The notes under the pieces are model-generated. The model had not been told where the DNA came from. It ran no database searches and saw only the letters and a program-made list of their open reading frames with translations. A DNA stretch of 64,000 nucleotides from Gammaproteobacteria bacterium (GTDB taxonomy: Bacteria > Pseudomonadota > Gammaproteobacteria > Xanthomonadales > Wenzhouxiangellaceae), in the NCBI GenBank assembly GCA_021772985.1, contig JAJFKX010000004.1, positions 1 through 64,000 of the forward strand, written 5' to 3'. This document shows positions 16,711-25,405 of this stretch, piece after piece. Every line of letters begins with the position of its first letter. Within the stretch, counting starts at the first letter, position 1. A program made the translations under genes and the position numbers.

Positions 16711-17304
16711 TCAACTTTTGAATTTTGTTGACCATACACTGGCAGTACTTTCATCACTGACAGCCGATTCCTCAGGTTTACTGACTGCCGATTTCTCGGT
16801 TTTACTGACAACCGATTTCTCAGTATTACTGGCAGTCGATTTTTCAGGCTTACGGTATTTAAGCTGCATGCCTTTTAAAAAACTGCGTAAACTCTGATCT
16901 TTGCATTCACGAAAATGTTTATGCCCTTCCTTACGGAACAAAGCACTTAACTCATGTTTGCTCATTTCAAAATTAGCAGAACTCAGCATTGCCAAAATAT
17001 CATCAGCTTTCAGGTTCAATGCAATTCTCAACTTGGTGAAAATCATGTTGTTGGTTAAGCGTTTTTCCGGAATCGGCATAGGCCCTTCTTTTTTGCCACG
17101 CTTGTCGGTAATCAAGCCATTCAGAAAAGTCGCCAACATGGCATCGCTGCAATTTTGATAGGCTGGATCATCTTCTTTTTTTAGCCAATCACTAATCTCT
17201 GCGCGTGTCGCTGCATGCCCGGCCAAAGCAAATAAGGCCATCATCTTGGCATCATCAAAATCAAAGATATAACGAATCCGGCGTAATACATCATTATTGG
17301 TCAT
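16711..17304 (-). CDS. DUF1456 (YehS-like) protein with repetitive C-terminal tail
   Basis: Two DUF1456 repeats are visible: MTNNDVLRRIRYIFDFDD...ISDWLKKEDDP...LATFLNGLI, and LTNNMIFTKLRIALNLKADDIL...LSALFRKEGHKHF...LRSFLKGM. Family members are small cytosolic proteins of unknown role, about 155 residues in E. coli. Here an extra C-terminal tail of about 45 residues is built from eight-residue units (EKSTASNT, EKSVVSKT, EKSAVSKP, EESAVSDE). ATG 17304 has AGGAAGA upstream and removes a 19-codon extension that would overlap the DUF3622 gene. It lies four bases after that gene, so they are probably cotranscribed. Confidence 0.85.
   Translation of the reverse strand: MTNNDVLRRIRYIFDFDDAKMMALFALAGHAATRAEISDWLKKEDDPAYQNCSDAMLATFLNGLITDKRGKKEGPMPIPEKRLTNNMIFTKLRIALNLKADDILAMLSSANFEMSKHELSALFRKEGHKHFRECKDQSLRSFLKGMQLKYRKPEKSTASNTEKSVVSKTEKSAVSKPEESAVSDESTASVWSTKFKS
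16750..16845 (-). repeat. Four tandem 24-bp coding repeats in the DUF1456 gene tail
   Basis: Imperfect 24-base units coding the eight-residue pattern (E/-)EKSxxSxT. On the plus strand the recurring words are CCGATTTCTC and ACTGAC. They are confined to the extension that follows the DUF1456 domains. Confidence 0.6.
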
Positions 17305-17308
17305 TGGT

Positions 17309-17668
17309 CTATTCTTCCTCTGCTTGTTCCTGGCTGGGCAGTTTCCATACGGAAGCGGCATCTGTGGATGTGCTGGTCAATTCAGCCAGCCTGGCTGCTT
17401 TTGCCAATGCCTGATCATGCTTTTTTTGCTCAAGCTGTTTGGCTTTCAGTGCGCGTTTTTCCGAGTGGCGCTTGTTGCGTTCACTCAGGTTTTCAGTGAA
17501 TAATTTCAATGCTTCCCGAGCCCAGGTCTGAGCTTTCGTCTCGCTCGAAAAACCATCCTGTTGTTTGGACACCATGGTTTTTTTTGAGGTTACCTGTCTG
17601 ACAATTTCTACTCGCCAGTCCGCACCCTGCTGCACAACCCGATAATCGTATTTTTTGCCTTTCGACAT
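17309..17668 (-). CDS. DUF3622 protein
   Basis: 119 residues. It starts SKGKKYDYRVVQQGADWRVEIVRQVTSKKT, then VSKQQDGFSSETKAQTWA...LKLFTENLSERNKRHSEKRA, the pattern of DUF3622 proteins of gammaproteobacteria. The second half is highly charged, probably helical. Function is unknown. It precedes the DUF1456 gene by four bases. The upstream 250 bases (17669-17921) contain no gene and presumably hold the promoter. Confidence 0.8.
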   Translation of the reverse strand: MSKGKKYDYRVVQQGADWRVEIVRQVTSKKTMVSKQQDGFSSETKAQTWAREALKLFTENLSERNKRHSEKRALKAKQLEQKKHDQALAKAARLAELTSTSTDAASVWKLPSQEQAEEE

Positions 17669-17921
17669 AGTTTGATTCCAATTCGCTTTATAAGCCTGAT
17701 AAGGGTCCGGTCGATGGGGTATCCATGATTCTCTGACACGATGCTACAGCAATTCCAGCTGTTGTCATTAACTTCTACAAAATGGGCCCACAACCTGGAC
17801 TGTCAATAGGCAATGTTGGACCAGATTCATGAAATAGCCGTCATTTGATGGCACATTCAAATTCGCAGTTGAGAATATTAGACCAATATGGCTGATTTAC
17901 CGAACGGCAATGAGCAGCACC

Positions 17922-18353
17922 CTACAAATATGAGGCCAGCAAAAACAGCATAAATGCAATTCCACTGGCTATACTTCGCAGCCAGTGCAACCTGGCCCAG
18001 CGATTCAATAGCTGCTCGGTTTGCTCCGTTTCCAGCTCACCTGCCAGCAATTTATCATTAATCGGCTTAATCATGATCAAGGTGTAAGGAATCACTGAAA
18101 CCAGCAAGATCGCCCCGAACAACCACCAGATACCAGAGCCCAGCAACCATTGAAACAAGCCTGCGAAGCTGCCCAGGAAAGCAAGCAGCACCTGAATCGG
18201 TGCAGCCTTCAGGTACATTGGCCCAAAGAACCGACCGGCGAAATCAATCCCGGTACTGATCATCGCCGGATGTTGCACCAGCGACATATAAACGGCGATC
18301 CCAAAAAAAACGCCTGCACAAAAGACTGAAAGAATCTGAAACATCGGGTCCAT
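17922..18353 (-). CDS. DUF1772 / anthrone-oxygenase-like membrane protein
   Basis: 143 residues with four hydrophobic segments (about 5-25, 50-70, 75-95, 122-142). SLVQHPAM near residue 25 and RWARLHWLRS near the end are the conserved landmarks of DUF1772 proteins, which are related in sequence to fungal anthrone oxygenases. The bacterial role is unknown. It is a single gene, divergent from the multiheme cytochrome with about 330 bases between starts. ATG at 18353 or the fourth codon could be used. Confidence 0.75.
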   Translation of the reverse strand: MDPMFQILSVFCAGVFFGIAVYMSLVQHPAMISTGIDFAGRFFGPMYLKAAPIQVLLAFLGSFAGLFQWLLGSGIWWLFGAILLVSVIPYTLIMIKPINDKLLAGELETEQTEQLLNRWARLHWLRSIASGIAFMLFLLASYL

Positions 18354-18685
18354 AGAATTACCTGTTATGTCTATTATTTTTGGTAATGCCAGCAGTGCAA
18401 TAGGTGCTTGTTGCCAGCACCTTCATGTTAACTCAACATATGTGAATGTCAGCTGAAGCCTGGTGGCCAAAAATGCTTTACCAGCATAAACTTCGCAAAA
18501 ATCAGTACCTTGGTTGTCACCCTATTTCGATGGGCAACAGACCTGGTCGGTCAGATTTGCGCTTGAAAGCAGAATCGAGCTGCAATTCAGGTAACGGCAT
18601 AACCGCCTTTCTCCTGGCGAGCAATCCCAAGTCTAATCTGCTATCTTTAGCGCCGAAAGATACTATAAATGGCAGGGGAGATGTT
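18354..18685. other. Divergent promoter region between DUF1772 and cytochrome genes
   Basis: 332 bases. The cytochrome frame is open back to 18446, but those 80 codons have no family look and would bury the signal peptide. AGGGGAG at 18674-18680 is the ribosome site for ATG 18686. No riboswitch or palindromic operator was recognised. Confidence 0.55.
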
Positions 18686-21600
18686 ATGGAAGTTAGTATT
18701 CTTGGTACCAGCGATAATACCGCTTTTCACGGTAACCACCGGCACTTATTCGCAAGTTCGATTTTATTCATTGCCCTGATCTGCATGGCAGGCACCGCCA
18801 CCGCGGTTGATTTTCTGCCCGCTGATCCGGCTGATTGGGTCTGTCCCAGCAGTGAAATCGAGCCCACCCAGGCGCAAATAGAATCACTCTGCGGCAAGCT
18901 GCCCTGGGACGCTCAAAACCCGAAACCCGATTTTGGCAAACCAGCGGTATTGCCACCACCTGCCACACTCCACGACCTGGCAGCTAAAAATCGCTATGAC
19001 GAAGCCCTGGTGACGTTTATCAATCAGCGGCAGTACATCAAAGACGGTTGGAAATCTGACTTGAACTGGCGCATGACCGGCCCCTATGTCGGCAAAATCG
19101 GCTCTGGTAAAACCTTTGGTGTGCACCCGGCAGTAAAAATCTACTACTCACCGGCAGTCACCGAGTGGTTGTGCAAAGACCGTGAAGGTCCGATCCCCGA
19201 TAATGCCATGATCGTCAAGGAAATGCGCAATATTGACGATAATCTGAATATTCAGCTGAATAACGAAGGCTGCATGGAAATTCCTGATCCCGATTTAGAG
19301 GCTGAATCCTGGGCGATTATGGTCAAGCACAAACAAATCAGTCACGATGGCTGGTATTGGGCCGGTTTTTCTCAGAGCCCGGAAGACCCGAAAAACCCCG
19401 ACAAAGTTAAATTGATTGGCAATCCACCGATCAACGACAAAACCGCTGTTACTACCGCAGCTGCTGAATTTTTTGGTCCGCCACCGGTAAAACGAGACTC
19501 GCTGTGGTATCCCACCGGTGTGCTGTTTGAACCGCTGCCACAGGGTGCACAAAAACCCAATGCAGTGTTCCCCTACAACTCCTTCGGCAACTATTGCGTG
19601 AACTGCCATGCTTCTGCAATGAGCGAGGCAACCTACTCTTCGTTGGATAATATCCTGACACCCGGACTGGAGTACAAAGGCTACAACCTGGATGGCCTGA
19701 TGAAAAGAATTATCCCTGCCAGCGAACTGCGTTCCATCGATAATGCACTGCTTGCTGACAAACATGCCCGGGATGGCCTTGCGCTGACTGCTTTATCGGC
19801 TGCCAAAACCAAGACTTATCAAACGCCGTTTGCTGACCCATTACCTGAAAGCAATGCGAGGTTCCTGGCTTTTTATAATCAATTACCTGATATGAGTTTT
19901 GAGCAGGCGCTTAACCTTCGACTACCGGCCGAGACTTTTGATCATCGTATGTCAGGTCCCAATGGTCCGCAGGGCTTTCTGACTTCCGACCAATGCATTG
20001 GTTGCCATGACGGTACTTACTCGAACTCGGCCATACCCAATATGGTGATCGAAGATCCGGACACTAATGAACTGGTCAATCTTTCACCCTATGGTGAATG
20101 GCGGGCTTCACCAATGGGCCTGGCCGGACGTGACCCGATCTTTTTCTCGCAGCTGCAAAGCGAAACCAACCACCTGCCGGAAATGACCCAGTGTATTCAA
20201 AACACCTGTCTGCATTGCCATGGTGTGATGGGGCAACGGCAACAGGCCATAGATACCCAGGGCTATGGCGGTGATACCTGTGAGGAAATTTTTGCCATCC
20301 CACCACCGGAGGGTGTGCCCTTCGGTAAACCGTTTGCGCTGGAACAGGTCACTCAATGGCAGGATTCCGAGCACGTTGATCCCAAATATGGCTCACTGGC
20401 GCGGGACGGAATTTCCTGTGCAGTATGTCATCACATGACCAATGAAGAATTTGGCAAGGAACCTTCATTCACCGGGAACTTTGTTACCGGTCCGTTTGAT
20501 GTGTTTTACGGTCCATTCGAAAATGACACCATTGCCAGAAAACCGATGCAACGCGCACTTGGCGTGACGCCAGAATACGGCCAACAGATCAGGGGCTCAG
20601 GCTTATGCGGCAGCTGCCATAACATTCTTTTGCCGATCTTCAACAACGATGGTACGCCACATACTTTCGAGCACGATGGTCAAACCTTATCCGCTACTTA
20701 CGAACAAACCACTCACCTGGAGTGGGTCAACAGCGATTTTTCCAAACCGGGCACACTCAAGTCCTGCCGTGATTGTCATATGGGTGACAAGTACAAGGAC
20801 AACCCCCTGGAACAGGAAAACCTGGCTGGTGAAGTACAACCGTTCCGGATTGCTAATATCGAAGATGATACTTTTGCACCAACCACCCACCGGATGCCGA
20901 ATGACAAAATTACCCAGACACCGCGACCGGACTATCGCCGTCATCAACTGCATGGCTTGAATGTATTTCTAAATGAGTTCTTCCAGCAATTCCCGGTCAT
21001 TCTGGGGGTGCGTCAAATCGATTATATGACCGGCAGCGGGGTAACACCGCCGTTGATTACCGGACGTGAATCAATGCTGGAGATGGCAGAAAATGAAACT
21101 GCAGAAGTCAGCATAGAGTCGTTCAAGAAAACTGCCGCAAACCAGTTGACTGCAGAGCTGCTGGTCACCAATAAGGTTGGCCATTATTTCCCTTCCGGGG
21201 TTGGCTTCCGGCGAGTATTCCTGGAAGTATTGTTACAGGACAAAGACAACAACAATTTGTGGGCTTCGGGACGCACCAATGAATTGGGTGCTATTTTGTA
21301 TGGCACGACCAATCAGGTGCTACCCAGCGAACAACCGGTTAAATTTCCGCATATGCCGTTCCAGCAGCATTACCAAACCATTACCAGCGGTGATCAGGTG
21401 CAAATTTATCAGGAGTTGATCGAAGACTCTGCAGGAAATCTGACCACCAGCTTTATGCGACGGGTCAAACATGTCAAAGACAATCGTTTGCGGCCCAAAG
21501 GGTTTGACCCGCAGGTCTTTTTAGATAACCCATCACCGTACATTCAAATTATCGGTGAAATCGATGGCCAAGCCGAACATGACCCTTATTACTACAACCC

Positions 21601-21901
21601 GGAGCTTACCGGTGCAGATAAAATTAAATATCAGATGACCATGGACACTGCGACCATGGCCAAAGTGGATCATATCAAGGTAACCATTTACAGCCAGTCC
21701 ATTCCACCGTTTTACTTACAGGAACGTTTCCGGGACGCCAATGCAGGAAAAGATCCTAAGAAGAACGAAATCCAGCGATTGTTTTATTTGACCAGTCACT
21801 TGAATACGGCAGCCACCGATAACAATGGTGAAACCTATATCAAAGACTGGAAACTGAAAGTAACCGATACCTGTGCCACGCTTAGCGGGCCATGTAAATA
21901 A
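18686..21901 (+). CDS. Exported multiheme c-type cytochrome with P460-like N-terminus
   Basis: 1071 residues after choosing ATG 18686, which follows a GGGGAG ribosome site and puts a signal peptide (FASSILFIALICMAGTATA) at residues 24-42. Six CxxCH haem-attachment motifs are seen: CVNCH 304, CIGCH 437, CLHCH 508, CAVCH 578, CGSCH 641, CRDCH 694. Residues 90-310 resemble cytochrome P460: a GVHPAVKIYYSP and GPIPDNAMIVKE pair ends in the first CxxCH. The last 370 residues lack haem motifs and look beta-rich. It is likely a periplasmic or outer-surface redox protein; substrate unknown. P460 homology is an inference from motif memory. It is followed by a truncated patatin gene. Confidence 0.85.
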   Translation: MEVSILGTSDNTAFHGNHRHLFASSILFIALICMAGTATAVDFLPADPADWVCPSSEIEPTQAQIESLCGKLPWDAQNPKPDFGKPAVLPPPATLHDLAAKNRYDEALVTFINQRQYIKDGWKSDLNWRMTGPYVGKIGSGKTFGVHPAVKIYYSPAVTEWLCKDREGPIPDNAMIVKEMRNIDDNLNIQLNNEGCMEIPDPDLEAESWAIMVKHKQISHDGWYWAGFSQSPEDPKNPDKVKLIGNPPINDKTAVTTAAAEFFGPPPVKRDSLWYPTGVLFEPLPQGAQKPNAVFPYNSFGNYCVNCHASAMSEATYSSLDNILTPGLEYKGYNLDGLMKRIIPASELRSIDNALLADKHARDGLALTALSAAKTKTYQTPFADPLPESNARFLAFYNQLPDMSFEQALNLRLPAETFDHRMSGPNGPQGFLTSDQCIGCHDGTYSNSAIPNMVIEDPDTNELVNLSPYGEWRASPMGLAGRDPIFFSQLQSETNHLPEMTQCIQNTCLHCHGVMGQRQQAIDTQGYGGDTCEEIFAIPPPEGVPFGKPFALEQVTQWQDSEHVDPKYGSLARDGISCAVCHHMTNEEFGKEPSFTGNFVTGPFDVFYGPFENDTIARKPMQRALGVTPEYGQQIRGSGLCGSCHNILLPIFNNDGTPHTFEHDGQTLSATYEQTTHLEWVNSDFSKPGTLKSCRDCHMGDKYKDNPLEQENLAGEVQPFRIANIEDDTFAPTTHRMPNDKITQTPRPDYRRHQLHGLNVFLNEFFQQFPVILGVRQIDYMTGSGVTPPLITGRESMLEMAENETAEVSIESFKKTAANQLTAELLVTNKVGHYFPSGVGFRRVFLEVLLQDKDNNNLWASGRTNELGAILYGTTNQVLPSEQPVKFPHMPFQQHYQTITSGDQVQIYQELIEDSAGNLTTSFMRRVKHVKDNRLRPKGFDPQVFLDNPSPYIQIIGEIDGQAEHDPYYYNPELTGADKIKYQMTMDTATMAKVDHIKVTIYSQSIPPFYLQERFRDANAGKDPKKNEIQRLFYLTSHLNTAATDNNGETYIKDWKLKVTDTCATLSGPCK

Positions 21902-21913
21902 CAGGATGGGGTG

Positions 21914-22099
21914 ATGGCTTTTAAAATACTCAGTAGTGACGGTGGCGGCATCCGTGGCCTGATTACCGTTTTATTGATTCAGAATCTGGATGAAGATTTT
22001 GATGTCATCAGCAAAGCCGACGGTTTTGCCGGCACATCGACCGGCGGACTGATTTCCCTGGGCCTGGCTAATGGCGTGGCGATTAAGGACTTCTGGTAA
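21914..22099 (+). pseudogene. Truncated patatin-like phospholipase
   Basis: Only the first 61 residues of a patatin domain remain. They include the oxyanion loop DGGGIRG and the nucleophile elbow GTSTGG, the two hallmark N-terminal motifs of these acyl hydrolases. The frame stops at 22097-22099, before the catalytic Asp and most of the fold. The next 216 bases contain no frame that continues the domain recognisably. The ATG is 12 bases after the cytochrome stop, with AGGA upstream. Remnant of a longer gene; almost certainly inactive. Confidence 0.8.
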
Positions 22100-22315
22100 C
22101 CGATACCCCAGGTATGTATGAAGCCCCCTGCCTGGGGTGCGGTGTGCAGCTGGGTGCAAAAGAACTGGAAATAATTCAGTCCGAAACCGTAGGAGTGTAC
22201 TATGGCCGCGACCAACCCACCCGATATGCCGGGTCGCCTCCATGCCGGGTTGCTACAATGATTTTCAAACGCTGACCTATCTGAAGCTCCAGGAGCAGGT
22301 TATGGCCGCGAACTT

Positions 22316-22918
22316 TTAATCAATAAATCGGCAGGCATCCACTTCACAAAGTATCCTGACATTATTAAAGCCAACCGCAAATGCCCGTTTGGTTATATCA
22401 GCATTGGTAAAGGTTTTACTGGCTTTGTTTTCACAGGCCAGCTTGGCCATTTCCGCCCGGCTCATTTCGCCCCGGTTATCAACAAAAATTTTGCCTTCGT
22501 AAACCGGATTTATCCAGACCACAAAGTCTTGCGTATCTCCGGGTCTTATTTCCACCCCGCTGATGCCTTTGCCTTTAGGGTCGGTATAGCCACATTCCGT
22601 CCAACGATTGTTTCTGGAATTGGTCAGTTTAATTGGAACCTGGGTAGGTTTATTGCAAATGCGGTTCCAGCGGGTTTTTTTCTCAAAAAAGTCGCCAAAA
22701 CAATAGTCAATTCCACAATCCGGCTGACAAGCCCTGAACCCATCATCACGGCTTACCCGAATAGGGCAACGTTCCAATTCACTCTGGTAACATTTAGGCC
22801 CAATCACATCATAGTTAAACAGGGTCTTTTCCTGTCCGAAAACGCTACTTACAACCAGCAGCAATAATAATGGTATCCCGTTGATAAGTTGGATTGGTTT
22901 CGGTATTTGCAACAGCAT
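22316..22918 (-). CDS. Secreted cysteine-rich protein of unknown function
   Basis: 200 residues. A hydrophobic signal segment (PLLLLLVVSSVFG) ends near residue 28. The mature part holds ten cysteines, an even number suiting disulfides in the periplasm or outside. They cluster as KCYQSELERC, ACQPDCGIDYC and RICNK, with four more towards the C-terminus. ATG 22918 has GGGAGAAG upstream. I do not recognise a family. It faces the cytochrome and patatin remnant convergently. Confidence 0.65.
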   Translation of the reverse strand: MLLQIPKPIQLINGIPLLLLLVVSSVFGQEKTLFNYDVIGPKCYQSELERCPIRVSRDDGFRACQPDCGIDYCFGDFFEKKTRWNRICNKPTQVPIKLTNSRNNRWTECGYTDPKGKGISGVEIRPGDTQDFVVWINPVYEGKIFVDNRGEMSRAEMAKLACENKASKTFTNADITKRAFAVGFNNVRILCEVDACRFID

Positions 22919-22968
22919 TTATCACTTCTCCCATTTTAATGACCCTATCAATCTGGCAGGATCGCCGC

Positions 22969-23484
22969 TCATAGCGTTCGCTGCCAATAAGCAACATCTA
23001 TCCATTGGCCAAACTTAAATCCGATTTCACTGAAGTGCGCGACTTTGCGTAGCCCAAATTTTTCATGCAGTGCAACACAACCCGGATTGGGCTGTGCGAT
23101 ACCCGCCACTACACTATGTACCTGTTGTTTTCGCAAAGCGGCAAACAATGCCTGATAAAGCCGGGCACCCAACCCTGAAGCGGTATGCCCAGTCTCGATA
23201 TACACAGCAATTTCCACCGCATGTCGGTATGCACTGCGAGCCTTCCAGGCACAGGCATAACAATAGCCAGCCAACTTACCTTCAAACTCTACAACCAACC
23301 AGGGTAATGATTGCGCAGTAATTGCATCAATACGCTGCACCATTTGTTCTGCTACAACCGCCTGTTCTTCGAATGTGGCAATGGTGTTCAGCACATAATG
23401 ATTATAAATCTGAGCAATGGCTGCACTGTCCTGTCCGACAACTTCTCTGATCAATACCTCGGCTGTTACAGGCAGCGGCTGCAC
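22969..23484 (-). CDS. GNAT N-acetyltransferase, phosphinothricin/methionine-derivative type
   Basis: 171 residues. LIREVVGQDSAAIAQIYNHYV, TFEEQ, GYCYACAWKARSAYRH and the acetyl-CoA site region VEIAVYIETGHTASGLGARLY are typical of the MnaT/phosphinothricin acetyltransferase group, as is the ending PNPGCVALHEKFGL. These enzymes acetylate free amines of amino-acid analogues. The actual substrate here is unknown. Start is GTG 23484, four bases after the stop of the upstream membrane-protein gene, so translation is probably coupled. Confidence 0.85.
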   Translation of the reverse strand: MQPLPVTAEVLIREVVGQDSAAIAQIYNHYVLNTIATFEEQAVVAEQMVQRIDAITAQSLPWLVVEFEGKLAGYCYACAWKARSAYRHAVEIAVYIETGHTASGLGARLYQALFAALRKQQVHSVVAGIAQPNPGCVALHEKFGLRKVAHFSEIGFKFGQWIDVAYWQRTL

Positions 23485-23487
23485 TCG

Positions 23488-23946
23488 TTAAACTTTTTGT
23501 TCTATGCCGAAATAGGCATAACCGGCGCCAACTGCTATACCTAGCCACCCCTGGCCCAGATCAGCCAACGGTGGCAAGACACCTGGATGACTCAGATAAC
23601 CATAGAAAAAGGCAGTCAAGCCGGTCAGTAACCACACCCCCAGGTATATGCCGGTGACAATTTTCAGTGACCTTCTGCCGAAAGTAGTTTGTTGCCCGGC
23701 GGTTAATAATCGTGATGCAGGGGCCTCGCCTGGTTTGGTGGCTGCCAGTTCAGCAATAACCAGCGCAGACACCAACCCACCGATCAATGCCATTGAAGAA
23801 GCCATACGGTCATTGAAATCCTCAGGCGTTGGTGAAGCACAGCTGGCTGAGCCGGAACAAATGACCACATCCACCGCCTTCCAAACCAGATACACATAAA
23901 TAACCAATAGAACTGTTGATACAATTGCGCCGAATGCCGCTTTCAT
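23488..23946 (-). CDS. Four-helix membrane protein of unknown function
   Basis: 152 residues with hydrophobic segments near 5-25, 50-67, 93-113 and 125-147. A loop with two cysteines (VICSGSASC) follows the first helix. ATG 23946 has a strong GGGGAG site. It sits directly upstream of the GNAT gene with a three-base gap. No family recognised. Confidence 0.65.
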   Translation of the reverse strand: MKAAFGAIVSTVLLVIYVYLVWKAVDVVICSGSASCASPTPEDFNDRMASSMALIGGLVSALVIAELAATKPGEAPASRLLTAGQQTTFGRRSLKIVTGIYLGVWLLTGLTAFFYGYLSHPGVLPPLADLGQGWLGIAVGAGYAYFGIEQKV

Positions 23947-24156
23947 AAATTGTCTCCCCGATCAGATAACACCAATTATTCCAGTTAGCTGCGCATTTCA
24001 GCAACCTGGACTAAAAGCCCAATGCAAGCACTTAACGCCTGCAACAAGCTGCAATTCAGGAAACAGCCCGCCGCATAAACAGCATGAGCATTGGCCATTT
24101 CTTTAAGTAATTTTTAAATAATTATCTATTTTCAGTATAGCTGATGTTTACAGCAT

Positions 24157-24181
24157 AAAAAAAGGCTGAATAAATCAGCCT
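24157..24181 (-). terminator. Intrinsic terminator of dps
   Basis: Read on the minus strand: AGGCTGA, a five-base loop, TCAGCCT, then seven T residues. This is a perfect seven-base-pair stem with a U tract, 31 bases beyond the dps stop. Confidence 0.85.
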
Positions 24182-24212
24182 AAATTCTGAGCTGGAGGGG
24201 ATTAAAATATGT

Positions 24213-24680
24213 CTAACCGAGTAAACTGCGTAGCATCCAGGCAGTTTTTTCATGGAACTGCATACGCTGGGTGAGCAAATCACAGGTTGGTTCATCACCG
24301 GCTTCACCAGCTAGACCAAAAGCCTTACGTGCAGTCCGAGCTACCGTTTCATGACCAATCACCAGATTGCGTATCATCTGTTCTGCTGCAGGATGTCCCT
24401 GTTCTTCTTCGATTGACGTTAATTCTGAAAAAGCCTTATATGACCCGGGTGCAAAATGTCCCAGTGCGCGAATACGTTCAGCAATTTCATCCACCGCAAT
24501 GGCCAGTTCAGTATAGTGCTGTTCGAACAAGCCATGTAATGAGTGGAACTGAGGCCCGGTGACATTCCAATGGTAATTGTGGGTTTTGATATATAGCGTG
24601 TAACTGTCTGCCAGCAAGCGTGCAAGACTGGCGGAAACGTCTTCCCGCTGCTGGGCTGTTAAACCGATCTGAATATCCAT
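24213..24680 (-). CDS. dps: Dps-family DNA-binding ferritin-like protein
   Basis: Dps proteins form 12-subunit shells that oxidise Fe(II) with peroxide and protect DNA. At 155 residues it has the expected size. The ferroxidase ligands are visible: [13 protein letters not shown] (His), and [20 protein letters not shown] (Asp/Glu). The C-terminal [11 protein letters not shown] is standard. ATG 24680 has CAGGAG eight bases upstream. The gene is monocistronic with its own terminator. The start of the protein lacks a long lysine-rich DNA-binding tail, so DNA binding may be weak. No OxyR site was resolved by eye. Confidence 0.93.
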   Translation of the reverse strand: MDIQIGLTAQQREDVSASLARLLADSYTLYIKTHNYHWNVTGPQFHSLHGLFEQHYTELAIAVDEIAERIRALGHFAPGSYKAFSELTSIEEEQGHPAAEQMIRNLVIGHETVARTARKAFGLAGEAGDEPTCDLLTQRMQFHEKTAWMLRSLLG

Positions 24681-24783
24681 GACGACTCCTGAAGTGACCT
24701 GTTGCTTGTTAATATGTGTCCAGATTAACCCATTAACAATGATAAATGAAATTGATTATTTATCTATATTCAATTGGTTTTAC

Positions 24784-25371
24784 CTATAGAGCGGGCCGGG
24801 CTAAACGACTCGCCATCAATACCTTCTCCCATGGAAATAACGGCCCAGGATCAATCTTTCGGGCTACCGACAAACCGGGGTCATTGCTGGCCGTTACCAG
24901 CCGGGTATCCAGATCTTGGTGTCCCGTGATCCAGTTCAGTTCCGGTAAGGTCTGTTCCAGTTGCTGCAACAAACTGATCAAAGCGGTTATTTGTGCTTCC
25001 GGATAAACATCCTGCGGCTGTTGATGCTCACTGTGCATCCACTCGGGCCAGCGTCCCCGATTGACCAGTTCGATACCGATGGTGTTTTGGTTGTAGCCGG
25101 ATACGTGATGAGCAACCCGGATAAGCGGCACATACTGTTCAATCCGACCATCCAGGTCGATGTAGAAATGGCCGCTGTTGCCGGTTTGCGAACCACTGTA
25201 AACAATTCTTTCACCAAACTCTCTGGCGGTTTCAATATCCGGCGTCTCAGTGCAATGAATAACCACGCCCTGGATACTTTCCAGCACTCTGATTTCCAGG
25301 CGCTCTGCGTAAGGCAGCGGGTGTTGTGTAATCATCAGAGCACCGGCCAGCAGTGTTGCATTAAGCGGCAT
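24784..25371 (-). CDS. N-acetylmuramoyl-L-alanine amidase, AmpD-like (Amidase_2)
   Basis: Zinc amidase that splits the lactyl bond of peptidoglycan fragments. Zinc ligands are apparent in GVVIHCTET, VAHHVSGYN and the C-terminal KIDPGPLFPW, where an Asp replaces or accompanies the usual third ligand. GNSGHFYID and NTIGIELVNRG are core strands. 195 residues with no clear signal peptide, although a short hydrophobic start precedes Met13. ATG 25371 and ATG 25335 are both possible and neither has a good ribosome site. It follows the exported amidohydrolase by about 35 bases. Confidence 0.85.
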   Translation of the reverse strand: MPLNATLLAGALMITQHPLPYAERLEIRVLESIQGVVIHCTETPDIETAREFGERIVYSGSQTGNSGHFYIDLDGRIEQYVPLIRVAHHVSGYNQNTIGIELVNRGRWPEWMHSEHQQPQDVYPEAQITALISLLQQLEQTLPELNWITGHQDLDTRLVTASNDPGLSVARKIDPGPLFPWEKVLMASRLARPAL

Positions 25372-25405
25372 TTATGACGGTCTGGGAATGCACGATAAGC
25401 CAGCG

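Noticed and set aside
18576-18598. A 14-base word (AGCTGCAATTCAGG) repeated at 24047-24060
   Set aside because: It is a single short match in two unrelated spacers, with little similarity beyond it.
18446-18685. An 80-codon N-terminal extension of the cytochrome frame
   Set aside because: It would hide the signal peptide, and the strong GGGGAG site points to ATG 18686.
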